NCBI GenBank assembly: GCA_024500155.1
Contig: CM044867.1
Coordinates: 12,661,632 to 12,725,631 of the forward strand
From: Chenopodium formosanum
Lineage: Eukaryota; Streptophyta; Magnoliopsida; Caryophyllales; Amaranthaceae
Reading direction: 5' to 3'
Length of the DNA: 64,000 nt
In this document: one piece after another, positions 48,255 through 59,271 of the stretch
Layout: each line of letters starts with the position of its first letter
Position numbering within the stretch: position 1 is the stretch's first letter
Translations under genes and position numbers: made by a program
The notes under the pieces: generated by a model
What the model was told of the DNA's origin: nothing
What the model saw: only the letters and a program-made list of their open reading frames with translations
The model's database searches: none

Positions 48255-49377
48255 ATGGGAGGTTCACGACGTCCTTACCAGTTGTCATACTTCACCCTAT
48301 GGTGGACATCATGGCCCCACTAAAACGGTGGCTAAGATTAATGAGTCAGGCTTCTTTTGGCCTACTATGTTTAAAGATGCTAACACTTTTGTGCAGGCTT
48401 GTGACTCTTGCCAGAAGACTGTCAACATTTCCCGGAGGCATGAGATGCCTTAAACTGGGATTTTTGAAGTTGAAATATTTGATGTTTGGGGTATCGATTA
48501 TATGGGGCCGTTCCCATCTTCCAATGGGAATTGTTACATACTAGTAGCCGTAGATTATGTGTCCAAGTGGGTAGAAGCCATAGCTTCACCAACAAACGAT
48601 TCTAAGGTAGTCATCAAGCTCTTTAAGAAGATCATATTTCCAAGGTTTAGTGTTCCGCGGGCTATTATTAGTGATGGGGGTACCCACTTCCATGAAAGAC
48701 AATTGAACAACTTCCTAAAGAAGTATGGCGTGTATCATAGGACCGAGCTTAGTTACCACCCTCAAACTAGTGGTCAAGTTGAGGTCTCTAATAGGGAAAT
48801 CAAGGCGATCTTAGAGAAGGTAGTATCCAAGTCAAGGAAGGATTGGAGTATGAAGCTTGATGACACATTTTGGGCATACCGAACGGCATTTAAGATACCG
48901 ATTGGTACTTCACCTTATAGATTAGTTTATGGTAAGGTATGTCACATTCCCGTAGAGTTGGAGTACAAAGCTTTTTGGGCGATCAAAGAGCTTAATATAG
49001 ATTCTAAGGCCGCGGGTAAGAAGCGACTTCTCCAACTCAATGAGTTGGATGAGTTTAGATTGTCGGCATATGATAGTGCACGGATCTACAAGGAGAAGAC
49101 CAAGAAGTGGCATGACAAGAGGATCCTACCAAGAGAGTTTGCACCGGGTGATAAGGTTCTTCTCTTTAATTCTAGATTGAAGAATTTCCCAGGAAAGTTG
49201 AAGTCTAGGTGGTCCGGTCCCTTCACTGTCACAAAGGTGAACAAGTTTGGTTCGGTGGAGTTGGTGAATGACAAAGGTGAAGAGTTCAAAGTCAATGGCC
49301 AAAGGTTGAAAGTGTATCATGAAGGTGCTACCATTAGAGATGTGGAGGAGACCCTCCCATCTCCACTTCCAACATGA
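48193..49377 (+). pseudogene. Integrase of the Athila-like element
   Basis: The zinc-binding N-terminal part (48193-48453) has SCHTSPYGGHHGP and CDSCQKTVNISRRHEMP, the HHCC pattern, then a TAA. The core resumes in frame (GIFEVEIFDVWGIDYMGPFP) and is open from 48502 to 49377. The catalytic triad appears complete: D in GIDYMG, D in AIISDGGTHF, and E in QTSGQVEVSN. The C-terminal part (HDKRILPREFAPGDKVLLFN, RWSGPFTVTK) is of the gypsy type. There is no chromodomain. The single TAA separates zinc finger from core. Confidence 0.9.
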
Positions 49378-49584
49378 GCTTCAAGGTGGTAAGAAGGTCA
49401 TGTGGAAACAAGATAAACCAGCGCTTTGCGGGAGGCAACTGGTATTTCTTGCTTTCTAGGCTAGTTTCCCTTTTCCTTATTTTTTTATTTTTTATTTTGG
49501 AGAGGCGAGGAGAGTGATATTTCACCATTTATAAGTGTTGTTGTACAGGTATGAATTTGACAGGTAAAAAGACTTAGAAAAAGG

Positions 49585-49900
49585 CTCGCTCGATCGGGCG
49601 CGCAAGCAACCAAAAATTTCAGCCCCAAATTCGCCCGGTCGGGCAAAGCTGCCTGATTGGGCGCGCAAGCAAGGCTGATTTCGGAGCCATTTTCGCCCGA
49701 TTGGGCGAATCTTGCCTGATCGGGCGCATTTTTGTGGAAAATCGAGTGAAGGAAAAGATATGTCAGGTGAAGCTCGCCCGATCAGGCGAGCAATTCGGAG
49801 AATTTTAGCTTCGTGTTCGCGCCCGATGGGGCGCGCAACTGAAGTTCCAGAATTCTGGGAATTCGCCTGATCGGGCGAAGCTTGCCCGATCGGGCGCGCC
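49585..49900. repeat. Palindrome-rich spacer after integrase (GCCYGATYGGGC units)
   Basis: About ten copies of the same palindrome family as in the LTRs are present. Examples lie at 49633, 49651, 49695, 49714, 49776, 49865 and 49884, often in pairs 18-19 bp apart. The spacer then turns CT-rich (49910-50150), like a leader before the downstream ORF. The frames at 49334-49528 and 49522-49902 are spurious. Confidence 0.85.
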
Positions 49901-50188
49901 ATCCTGGCCTTCCCCCTTTATTTCCTTTCCCCCTCTTTCTTTCCTCACTTTCTCCTTATTTCATCTTCTTCATTCCATTTTCTCTCTCTAAAACCTCCAT
50001 TTTCAAACCTTCAAACATTTCAATCCAAGATCTCCTCCAATTCCTCCATCAAAACTTAAAAATTCTTACATATTCCTACTCCTCTCATCTTCCTCTACAA
50101 TCTACACTAAACTTTCACCACTTTCTCTAAATATTCACTGAAACCCTAAGAGAGAGAAACCTTTAATTTCCTACTATTTTACAAGAAG

Positions 50189-51752
50189 ATGGCTTTCAAG
50201 AGATCTAGAACCGGAAGGGGTGAAGGATCGAGGTAGAAAATGCCCAACATTGACCCGGAATTGCAAATTCTGGGGTGGGAGAGGGTGGTCATCACCACCC
50301 AAGAGCAAAGACAACGAATGCTCAACCTCACTTCACGACAGGTAATCCCTACCCATTTTATTCATCATCATATGTTTTCTAGACTAGGAATTGGTAAACC
50401 TGTGGAAAAATTGTTCAAAGGAATTGGCATGAGTGGTTTGTTTAAGTTACATTATGATACTTATGATTATTTAACCTTAGAATTCATTTCTAGTTTTAAT
50501 GTCATAAAATCAAATGCTTTAATTTCTCATGTTCAATTTCGTTTGCTTAATAATGATGTTAGATTGCTTTAAAGGATTTTGGAAAATTGTTTGATTTAAA
50601 AGCCAATAGACCAATTGAACCACCTCAATACAACATTACTTTTGTCTACCAAGCCCTCACCGGGAACCCCAATTTGAACCTCCAACATGCCAAGGGCACT
50701 TGGATTCAACATCCCGTGCTAAAGCTTTGACAACGATTTGTTGGCCTTACCATTTTTGGGAAACATGAGCCGGCTAACGTAAGGAGAGATGAACTAGAGC
50801 TATTAGGGTCATCAATGATTCCTAGGAGTGACAAGCTTAACATAGTTCATAGGTTGGCCCAACACTTCCAAAGGGTGGCTAATGCGGCCGAGTCGGGGAG
50901 GTCTAGGGCCCCAATCTACTTTGGTGGGTTAGTAACTCATATAGTGGTCAAACACCTTAGTTTTGCCCCTAACAATGACGGTAAGGTAGCCGGACCGACC
51001 CTAATGGACTTACCCTACATAGGAAGCCTTAATTGGATTAATGTGATAGGGGGTGAGACTTGGTGGGTGATTCATAGGGAGTTGGGTAGAAGAGACAATG
51101 CTTTTACCTTACCTAACCCGGCTTTGACCAAGTTAGAAGGGTCTCCCTTCTTATACTTTTGACCTAGGAGACCAAGGTGAGGCCCAAGCGTCTCACCAAG
51201 CACCTCCCTCACCACCACCCCAATTTCAACAACCACCACCCCAACCCTTCACTTATGACATTCCCACTTCCTCAACCAACTACAACATCGACCCTAACGC
51301 CCCATATGACTTTTTCAGCTTTTAGGAGCCAATTGGATAGAATAGAGAGTGGGCAAGGGAGGATGGATGGTATGGTTAGGAACTTGGACTCTATGGTAGG
51401 AGCCCTAGATACTAGGGTTGGGGTTTTAGAGAGGAACCTAGGGCGGGGTTTACACCCCATGTATGATGACTATGCGCGTCGGGGGGCTATTCCCCCTGAA
51501 TCTCTTGTCCCCGATTGGTTCCAATATCCCTAAGGGGGATACACGGACCCAAGTGCCTACGGTACCTATGTAGACTATTCATCGGTCCATGGATATGGGA
51601 CTGATGCTCCTTTTGGTGGGCTTGGGGGGAATGTAGACCCTAACTATTTTGCAGGTGGTTTGGGTTATGGAGGTGGTGGTTCGAGCCAAGGAAGGGCCGA
51701 TCCTAGCCATGGTGGTGGCGGCTATTCGAGGATGGATGAGGATGAGGAGTAG
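50189..51752 (+). pseudogene. ATHILA ORF1-like extra gene downstream of pol
   Basis: The region begins with an ATG at 50189 (MAFKRSRTGRGEGSR followed by TAG). It continues open at 50240-50572 with LTLEFISSFNVI and VQFRLLNNDVRLL, resembling the conserved core of the ATHILA ORF-1 family. Later frames are 50815-51162 (RAPIYFGGLVTHIVVKHLSF, DLPYIGSLNWINVI) and 51177-51533. The last contains a likely coiled coil (heptads around LDRIESGQGRMDGMVRNLDS) and continues into a glycine-rich, aspartate-rich tail ending at a TAG (51750-51752). Several stops and frameshifts break it. In Athila-type elements an extra ORF after pol is usual and often called env-like; its function is not established. It has its own CT-rich leader. 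Confidence 0.65.
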
Positions 51753-53279
51753 GTTACACTCCCAAGTCATTGAGGGCATTGCTTGATTTGGCTTCAGGGG
51801 TAATCTTTTGCTTGGTAACTCTTTCCTTTCTCTCTATTTACTTGCTTTCTAGTGTAGTTTTAATTGCTTTCTAGTTTAGTTTTATTGCTTTCCTTATATG
51901 AAAAACACAAAAAAAAAAAATTGAAAAATAAACAAAATAAATAAAAAAATACATTCCAATGAATTGTAAATCATGCTTCCCTGTGCCCCATACTTGAGAA
52001 AAACTTGTTTTGATTCTTGGTATTTGATGATGGATATTGTGGATTTGTTAAACATGATTTGAAGTTTAATTGCTTGGATTCCTAAACATGCGTCAATTTT
52101 GTCCAACTACTTGTGAATATAGTGTTTGACTAGTTGATTTGGTTAGGAATGTGTGATTAGTTCCTGGTATGTCAATGAATTTGAGTATTGGTTTGCAACT
52201 GCCTTGACTTTTTATTGTTTATATATAGCCACATTACAAGCCTTAATTGCCGCATAGGTTACTAGTCCCAAGCTTGGCTTGGGGGAGCTATTAGTGAGTG
52301 AGGTGAGGGAGTTTGTAGTGTGCACATTATTTGCACAATTTGGGTGGTTTTGAGAAGTAATTTGTTCTTGATCATATTTTTGTTTTGATGAGTTTAAAAG
52401 TTGTATATATTTGAGAAAAACAAAAGTATGATGATTTGATATGAAAAAAAAAAAGAAAAGAAGAAGTTCAAAAAAAATAAAAGTGAGAAAATAAAAAATA
52501 AAAAAAATAAAAAAAAAGAAAGTGAACTTCTAGGGAAAAAAAAAAGAATAAGAAAAAAAGAGCAAAAAAGAAAAAAAAAGAAAAAAAAAAAAAAAAGTGT
52601 TTGATGTTCAAATATTCTAAGTAAGGGTTGATCAAAAGAAAAGAAAAAAAAAAAAAAAAGTTTAGTCTCAATGTAAATATTTCAAGTTATGAGTTCAAAG
52701 TTTGTTATTCACTCTTGTTCCTTATTATCATATTTTTATGAGTGAAATTGTGAGTGTTGGGATTGTTTATATTGTTTGGAGTATATTTGGTGGATTGTTG
52801 TTGGAGATGTGTATGATTATTATTTTTTATCATGGGTTTATTAGGATTTGGCTCCCTTTTAGCATAGCTTTTATCTCACATATTTCCCTAAATTTATCCT
52901 ACTCTTTTCCCTAGCCTTACATTACAAGCTTTAAAGACCTTCCGACCTTGTGCATAGAGTTGTGTAAATGTGAAAGTGTTGTTTATCAATGCAAGTTATG
53001 ACTTGACATATACCGAGTCGACTACTAGGTTCTTTTACTCGCCACATAAATGAGAGTTGAGTGTGTGAGCACTAGACTTGAATTCTATATGCTCTTGTGG
53101 TTTGCTCTATTTGACAATTGTTGGGAGGAAGGGTGATTAGATGAATAAGATTGATTGATATTGAAGCATGTTTGTTTGATTTGCCTTGAATCGTTTGTGC
53201 TTGATTTTATTATTGGGGTGAGGCATGTTTTATATGTTCATTGATGAGCTCTTTTCTTAGGGGCAAGCAAAGGTTTGGC
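51753..53279. other. Long 3' non-coding region of the Athila-like element
   Basis: Non-coding, with a purine/A-rich low-complexity tract at 52442-52662 (runs of AAAAAGAAAAGAAG type). This tract produces the poly-phenylalanine frames on the minus strand, which are not genes. The 52690-53290 part is shared with 33320-34030. Confidence 0.75.
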
Positions 53280-53290
53280 TTGGGGGAGTT
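53280..53290 (+). promoter_or_regulatory. Polypurine tract of the Athila-like element
   Basis: TTGGGGGAGTT lies immediately before the 3' LTR, identical to the tract before 34031. Confidence 0.85.
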
Positions 53291-54699
53291 TGATATGTCC
53301 ATTTTATATAGAGATTTACCCCCGTCCCTTGGTCATAACCAGTAGTGTTTTTGGCTCTTTCGAGCCACTTTTATTACTAATTGGTGTTTTCTAGTGTGTT
53401 CGTAGTCTTTGTTGAGTTTTGTAGGAAATTGCCTCTTTGGAGCTATTTTCCGGGTTTTTCACGGAGCGACTATGGGAATTATAGGAGCACGACCATCGTT
53501 AAAGCCCAAGGCCGGCTAGAGCCTTCGAGCCGGTGATTAAGGGCTCGGTATTTGGAATATCGAGGTATTTGGACCGAATATTCAAGACCCGAAGAGGAGA
53601 TCCGGATTGGGCCGAGGAGTCGAGCCCAATCGAAGTCCAAGTCTTCAGGAGCCACAAGGGCCCGATCGGGCAAGCATAGCACGATCGGGCAAGGCGGCAG
53701 CAAAGGGCTTGGTGCGTGGCCTCGGCGCACCCGATCATGCGGGGCTTAGCACGATTGGGCGAGGTGCGCAGCAGGGGCTCGAAGGAAAAAAGGCGCGCCC
53801 GATCGGGCGCGTGTTTCTGGAGAGCCTTGTTTGTCGAGGCACTTAGCTTCTAATTAGGAGTTGTTTAGATTTTCGTTTAAGTACGCTTTTAGGATAATAA
53901 TTTTACTCGCTCTTTCCCTTTTACTTTCTCTCTCTACTTAATATTTTCTCTCTTTAGACTTTTCTCTCTACTTTTCCCTTGTTCTTGACTACTTTGTAAT
54001 TCCGCCGTCTTGGTACGATTTCTACTTTAATTAATTTGAGGAATTTCTTCCTTTCAATTCCTTATGCCTTAATTTATTACTTTGGATGTTTTAGATTTAA
54101 TTATAGCTGAGTAGTTTAATTTTAGGGTTTATGGGGATCCATAATTAATATGAAGGGATAATTTGTTATTGTTGATTATTGATATTGCATGATAATTTCT
54201 TATTGAATTGTTTTAATTCTTTGCAATTGGATTATGAATCGAGCAGATGTAATTTGATTGGGAATATTTAGCAATATTGAATTGATGAATCGAGCAGATG
54301 TTAATTTAATTTTAAAGGCTATTTTCAATAGGAACTTAGATCTAGTAAATTGCGAGAGCTTGTTAAATCTATGTTGATTAATAAATTGCGAGAGCCTGTT
54401 AATCATGTTATCTGTGCAACGTTGATTAATTGATTGTTATGTTTTATCCCGGAATATTAATTATTGGTGAACCTGTGACCCTAGGCCTTCTTATTATCGA
54501 ATTTTTCCCTAAACTTAATCTTCGTAGTATAATTTCATATTAAAAACAACAAATCGGTTACTTTAATAATTTAGATTATATTAATTAATTAGGAGTAGAA
54601 AGACCAGTTTCCCTGTGGATTTGACCCTACTTCCCTATCTACTTTAGTTAGAGGATTTAGGTAATACTTTTGATTAGGTGATACGACTTTAGCCTGTGA
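53291..54699 (+). repeat. 3' LTR of the Athila-like element
   Basis: 1409 bp, without the MITE. It ends TTTAGCCTGTGA where the left LTR ends CTCTCA. It has one palindrome unit fewer than the left LTR near 53791-53812. Confidence 0.92.
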
Positions 54700-54704
54700 G
54701 CCCC

Positions 54705-55987
54705 TTTATCCCTCAATTAGTTTTGTATCCGATAAATTTCATTTCAGACCAATTATGTAAAAAGAATATCTGATGATAAGTGAAACAGCAAAGTGAATAA
54801 GGGTATGATGAAGCATTGTATGTGTACCATTTTCCTCCATGCACCACTTCAAGTGCTTTAATCATTTAATGTCAGCTAGAACTTAATATCTTGTTTATGT
54901 TGTTTATTCTTTTTGTACTCTATGGTTGACTATAGGTACTGTGGCACTGCTTATCTTTCAGTTTGTTACGATTGTGAGTGATAACAAACTTTTTATACTG
55001 TCATAATGAGTTGCGTGGTCGGCAAATTTTATTTGTACCATGCATTTTATTGATACAACCCTGAAAATACATGACAAAGAATGATCCTGATTTTTTTTTT
55101 GTTTCGTTTTTTTCTTTTTTGTTTAACTTTTTTTTGTTTTTTGTTATTTATTTTTTATGACTTGCTTATTTCAGTCTGGTTTTTGTATCCTTTCGTCAAT
55201 TTTGATGAACAATTGTCAATAGTGAAATAATGTTTTTTTTCCCACCATGGTTAATATTGTATCTAATAAATTTTAATTTGGACCAAATTATCAATATTTA
55301 TCTGACGCTAATTGGGACAGCTGGATTTCATATGCATCACACATTGCATATTACTATTCAAAACACTATTTGACACTATTCAAACACTATTTGTCACTAT
55401 TTAAACACTATTTCACACTATTTAATTTAAAACACTATTTGACACTATTCAAACAGTACTTTTCGTTACGTTTATTTATGTTGCCGAAGTCAATGTAGGC
55501 TTCTGTTTTATTCATTTTTCTGTTGTTTTGACCTAGTTTTGTCTATTTTATCTTTTTTTCTAACGATTATGATAAATAGATTTGTGTTTTAGTAGAGTAG
55601 GGCAAGTTAAGAGTTCACCTTTTTTTTAAGAAAATTCGTTCGGTTAAGGGAATATATTTTACTCTTAACCATGTTAACTTTATGTCGTATGACTTAATAA
55701 CTTATTTATTTTTTTTTTTTTTACTATGTCAACTTTTCTGTTGTATGATTTCACATGCTATATTTTCACTTTTAGCACGTCAATTTTTATATTGTATGAC
55801 TTCATATGATTTACCTTACTTTATACTTTTTTTAGTAAAGCTCATTGTTTGTAATGCTCGTACGTATAAGATTTAGGTAGTATGACTAGATGTCCTTTTG
55901 TAAATTTATATGTACTGTCTAATGAGGACAAAGGATAATATAAGCTCTGAATATATTTTATCCAACCCTACTAGTATTTGTAACTGA
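54705..55987. other. Non-coding flank with short repeats
   Basis: Not recognisably pol of the older Athila copy. A diverged duplication is visible: TTTGTATCCGATAAATTTCA with GGACAGC/AACAGC-type endings at about 54723-54790 and again at about 55258-55325. A CACTATTT-type array follows (next entry). The small frames at 55682-55876 are low complexity. Confidence 0.5.
55355..55465. repeat. Imperfect array of ACACTATTTGACACTATTCA units
   Basis: ACACTATT recurs about eight times in 110 bp, with alternating TTGACACTATTCAA and TTCACACTATTTAA spacers. Confidence 0.85.
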
Positions 55988-56738
55988 TGTAAGTCTAAAT
56001 ACACCCACCCGAATATAGGTTGATGGATTCAAACTTTTTAGTTACTCTCGAATTACACTAGAAAACTCACGAAACGGGATAGATAACCAAAACTCAAGAA
56101 CATACTCAAAGTTTTGGGGTCTTAGGCAAGAACTCAAGAGAACTAAAAGTTCACCCTAATCTTATAACTCATGAACAAACTCAAAGCTATAAGGAAACAC
56201 TTTAACTCGAGACAAACTCAAAGCAAAATGCTAAAACACTCTGTTTTTATCAATGATCAAAAGCTGTCCTTCTCTTCTTATTAGCCCCTTATTTATACAA
56301 AATATGGGCAGCAAGGTAACTGAAAAGTTACCGCTTAACATCTCCTGAAACCGTGACGAAAATTCAACGGTTACAAAAACTAAATGAAACTCTAACTCTT
56401 AATTCACTTCTTTGTAATACCTATTTGAATGGGTAGTCACAAAACAACAATTAAGAATTACAATAACTCCTAATCACACATAAACTTATGGCTTAATAAG
56501 AGAGGAAGTTAGTACAACTCCTCTAACCCTTATTACAACTTAAATAAAAGTTAAATCAAACGTAATTATATAGCCCAAAGTAGTAAATGGGCTATGCACA
56601 CATAGATAACACTCCTTCGTGGGCTTCAAGTGATCTCCCAAGTGAGCAAAGTGACAAATTCGGGCTTGAGAGCAAATGGACTAAATCCAAGAGTTCCAAA
56701 ACAAGGGCAATCGGTTCTTGATCCATGGAGCTTCTAAG
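55988..56738 (-). repeat. 3' LTR of the minus-strand gypsy element
   Basis: TGTAAGTCTAAATACACCC on the plus strand marks the outer edge. The inner edge (CTTCTAAG) coincides with the stop codon of the integrase frame. Confidence 0.85.
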
Positions 56739-57900
56739 CTGGATCATTCTCCTCTTCTAGAGAAAAGTTTGACCTCAAACTTGCATCATCCAAGTAAGGA
56801 GATAAGTCCCCAACATTGAAAGTAGCACTCACACCCATCAGCTCATCGGGAAGCTCAATTTTGTAAGCACTATCATTGATCCTCTCAAGAACTTTGTAAA
56901 GACCATCAGAACGAGGCATGAGCTTGTTTTTGCGTAACTTAGGAAATCTTTCTTTCCTTAAATGTAACCACACCAAGTCCCCTGGTTGAAAAATAGGTTG
57001 TTTGCGGTTTTTATTGGCTCGCTCTTGGTATTTCTTATTCGTCTCCTTGATTCTTTTCTTCACTTGCTCACAAGTTTTTTGGAAAGTTTCCACTCTTTTC
57101 TTAGCATCTTTTTCCATCATTTCCCCCTTAGGTAAAGGAATGAGATCAATAGGAGCAAAAGGATTCATGCCATAAACTACTTTGAAAGGTGAACGTGAAG
57201 TAGTTAATGAATGAGCCCTATTGTAAGCAAACTCCGCATGTGCTAGTTTAATGTCCCAATCTTTCTGCGTTTTGATTACAAGACCACACAACAAAGTACC
57301 CAAAGTTCTATTAGTAAACTCTGTTTGCCCATCAGTTTGGGGATGATGAGAGGTACTAAATAGCAACTTGGTACCCACAAGCTTCCATAAGATCCTCCAA
57401 AAGTGACTAAGGAATTTGGAGTCCCTAACAGATACTATACTTTGAGGAATGCCATGGAGTTTGACAATTTCCTTGAAGTACAACTCGGTAACTTTCACTG
57501 CATCATCAGTTTTATTACAAGCTACAAAATGTGCCATCTTAGAGAATCTATCTACTACTACCATGATGCTATCCATTCCCCTTTGTGTTTGTGGCAACCC
57601 CACAATGAAATCCATACTAACACTTTCCTATGCAGCATCTGGGACCGGCAATGGAGTGTAGAGACCTTTAGTGAAGTGTCCCTTAGCCTTTTGACAAGTA
57701 GCACATCTCTCAACCACATGAGTCACATCTTTGTCATTCTAGGCCAGTAGAAGTGTTCACCTAGAATATCAAGAGTCTTTTAAATCCCAAAATGTTTGGC
57801 CAAACCCCCGCTATGGACTTCCCGCACCAACAATTCCCGTACTCCATTATTCAAAACACACAACTTGTTACCTTTAAAGAGGTAACCATTTTGCCACACA
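56734..57900 (-). pseudogene. Integrase of the minus-strand gypsy element
   Basis: The open frame 57615-56734 carries the integrase core and C-terminus: MDFIVGLPQTQRG (first catalytic D), VSVRDSKFLSHFW, and HHPQTDGQTEFTNRTLGTLL (catalytic E). In the second block the usual SDRDSKF reads SVRDSKF, so the second catalytic aspartate appears lost. The C-terminal GDLVWLHLRKERFPKLRK and GVSATFNVGDLSPYLDD are complete and the protein ends with SNFSLEEENDPA at the LTR border. Upstream (57620-57900) an HHCC zinc-finger remnant can be read, but TAG codons break it: one just before MDFIVG, and another after an FGI motif. Confidence 0.85.
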
Positions 57901-57911
57901 AAATCCTTGGT

Positions 57912-58440
57912 AGGACTCTCTATCTCGCTAGAAAGTCATGATCATCCTTGTAACAGTCTTTGAGCTGTCCAAAACCCAAAATCTTAGCATCCACCATGGA
58001 AAGCAAGTAGTTTTGACGGGACAAAGCATCAGCCACCCCATTACTCTTGCCATCTTTGTATTTGGAACTGAAAGTAAATGATTTGAGAAACTCCACCCAT
58101 TTAGCATGCTGTTTGTTGAGCTTTTGTTGCCCATGTATGAACTTTAGAGCCTCATGATCGGAATGAAGAACGAATGGCTTTGGTCTAAGGTAGTGAGACC
58201 AATGATCAAGTGCTCTAATTATGGCATAAAACTCATGGACATAAGTTGAATAGTTCAACTTTGCCCCATTCAACTTCTCACTAAAGTAACTCACATACTT
58301 CTTCTCTTGAATCAAAACAACACCTATCCTAATCCTACTTGCATCACACTCCACCTCAAACACTTTGTTGAAATCAGGTAGCACAAGTACAGGAGCATTG
58401 CAAAGAAGATATTTGACCTTCTCAAAGGCCTTTTGTGCCG
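57912..58440 (-). pseudogene. RNase H region of the minus-strand gypsy element
   Basis: The frame 58384-57920 carries VECDASRIRIGVVLIQEK, FSEKLNGAKLNYSTYVHEFY and LHSDHEALKFIHGQQKLNK. It continues into the tether VADALSR. The start is joined to the RT frame by a stop (TAA/TAG) region near 58440-58470. Confidence 0.85.
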
Positions 58441-58470
58441 CTTCATTTTACTAAAAATCACCTTTTTTTG

Positions 58471-59271
58471 TCATTCTGTAATAGGAGCCATGATGGTTGA
58501 GAAGTTTTTTATGAACCGCCTATAGAATGAGGGTAGGCCATGAAAACTCCTAACTTTGGTTGGAGTCAACCAAGATTGAACCGCGTGCACCTTTTCCAGA
58601 ACAACATGTACCCCCTCTCCAGTTACAATGTACCCTAAGAATACGACACTAGGAGTCATGAATACACATTTCTCAAGCTTACCATACAACTTCACCTCCC
58701 TCAATTTTTCAAACAACCTCCTCAAGTGAACTACATGATCTTCATTGTTTTTATTATATACAAAACTATCATCTAAGTAAAAAACAATAAAATCATTAAG
58801 AAAAGGACGGAGGACCTCATTCATCAATCTCATGAAGGAGCTTGCATTGCGACGTTGCAAAGCCTAAATGGCATCACCAACCACTCATACAACCCTTGCT
58901 TTGTTTTGAAAGCCGTTTTCCACTCATCCCCCTCTCGAATTCTCATTTGATGGTAGCCACTCCTTAAGTCAATTTTGGACAAGACTAAGGCATCACTCAA
59001 CTCATCTAGCATATCTTGCAAACGAGGCATAGGGAAACGATATTTGACCATTATGTTGTTAATGGAACGACTATCAACACACATTCTCTAAGTACCATCT
59101 TTCTTTGTTAGTAAGAGTGTCGGGACGGCGCAAGGACTAAGGCTCTCCCTCACATAGCCTCTCTCAATTAATTCATTCACTTGGCTCTCAAGTTCCTTAC
59201 TCTCCTCCGGATTACACCTATAGGCAGCCTTGTTGGGTAAAGGTGCTCCAGGAATCAAGTCAATGACATGC
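58471..59271 (-). pseudogene. Reverse transcriptase of the minus-strand gypsy element
   Basis: Two frames make up RT. At 59084-58830 are MCVDSRSINNIMVKYRFPMP and LSKIDLRSGYHQMRIREGDE. At 58860-58471 are the catalytic box FYLDD (YXDD aspartates kept) and FLGYIVTGEGVHV and SFYRRFIKNFS. A frameshift separates them around 58830-58860. A TGG-to-TAG change precedes RMCVDSR. The 59090-59271 part encodes the RT N-terminus (HVIDLIPGAPLPNKAAYR, ESLSPCAVPTLLLTKKDG). Confidence 0.85.

Larger units (their letters stand above)
41614..54699 (+). mobile_element. Near-complete Athila-like Ty3/gypsy retrotransposon, TSD GCCCC
   Basis: LTRs (41614-43859 and 53291-54699) bound an internal region in the order PBS, gag, protease, RT-RNase H, integrase, a long spacer and an extra ORF. 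GCCCC lies at 41609-41613 and again at 54700-54704. Once the 815-bp MITE in the left LTR is discounted the LTRs are nearly the same length and look very similar, so the element is the youngest large insertion here. The PBS type and the ATHILA ORF1-like product after pol support the Athila clade. All frames carry stops, so it is not autonomous. Confidence 0.93.

Noticed and set aside
52468..52671. Poly-phenylalanine frame
   Set aside because: Complement of the purine-rich tract upstream of the Athila PPT.
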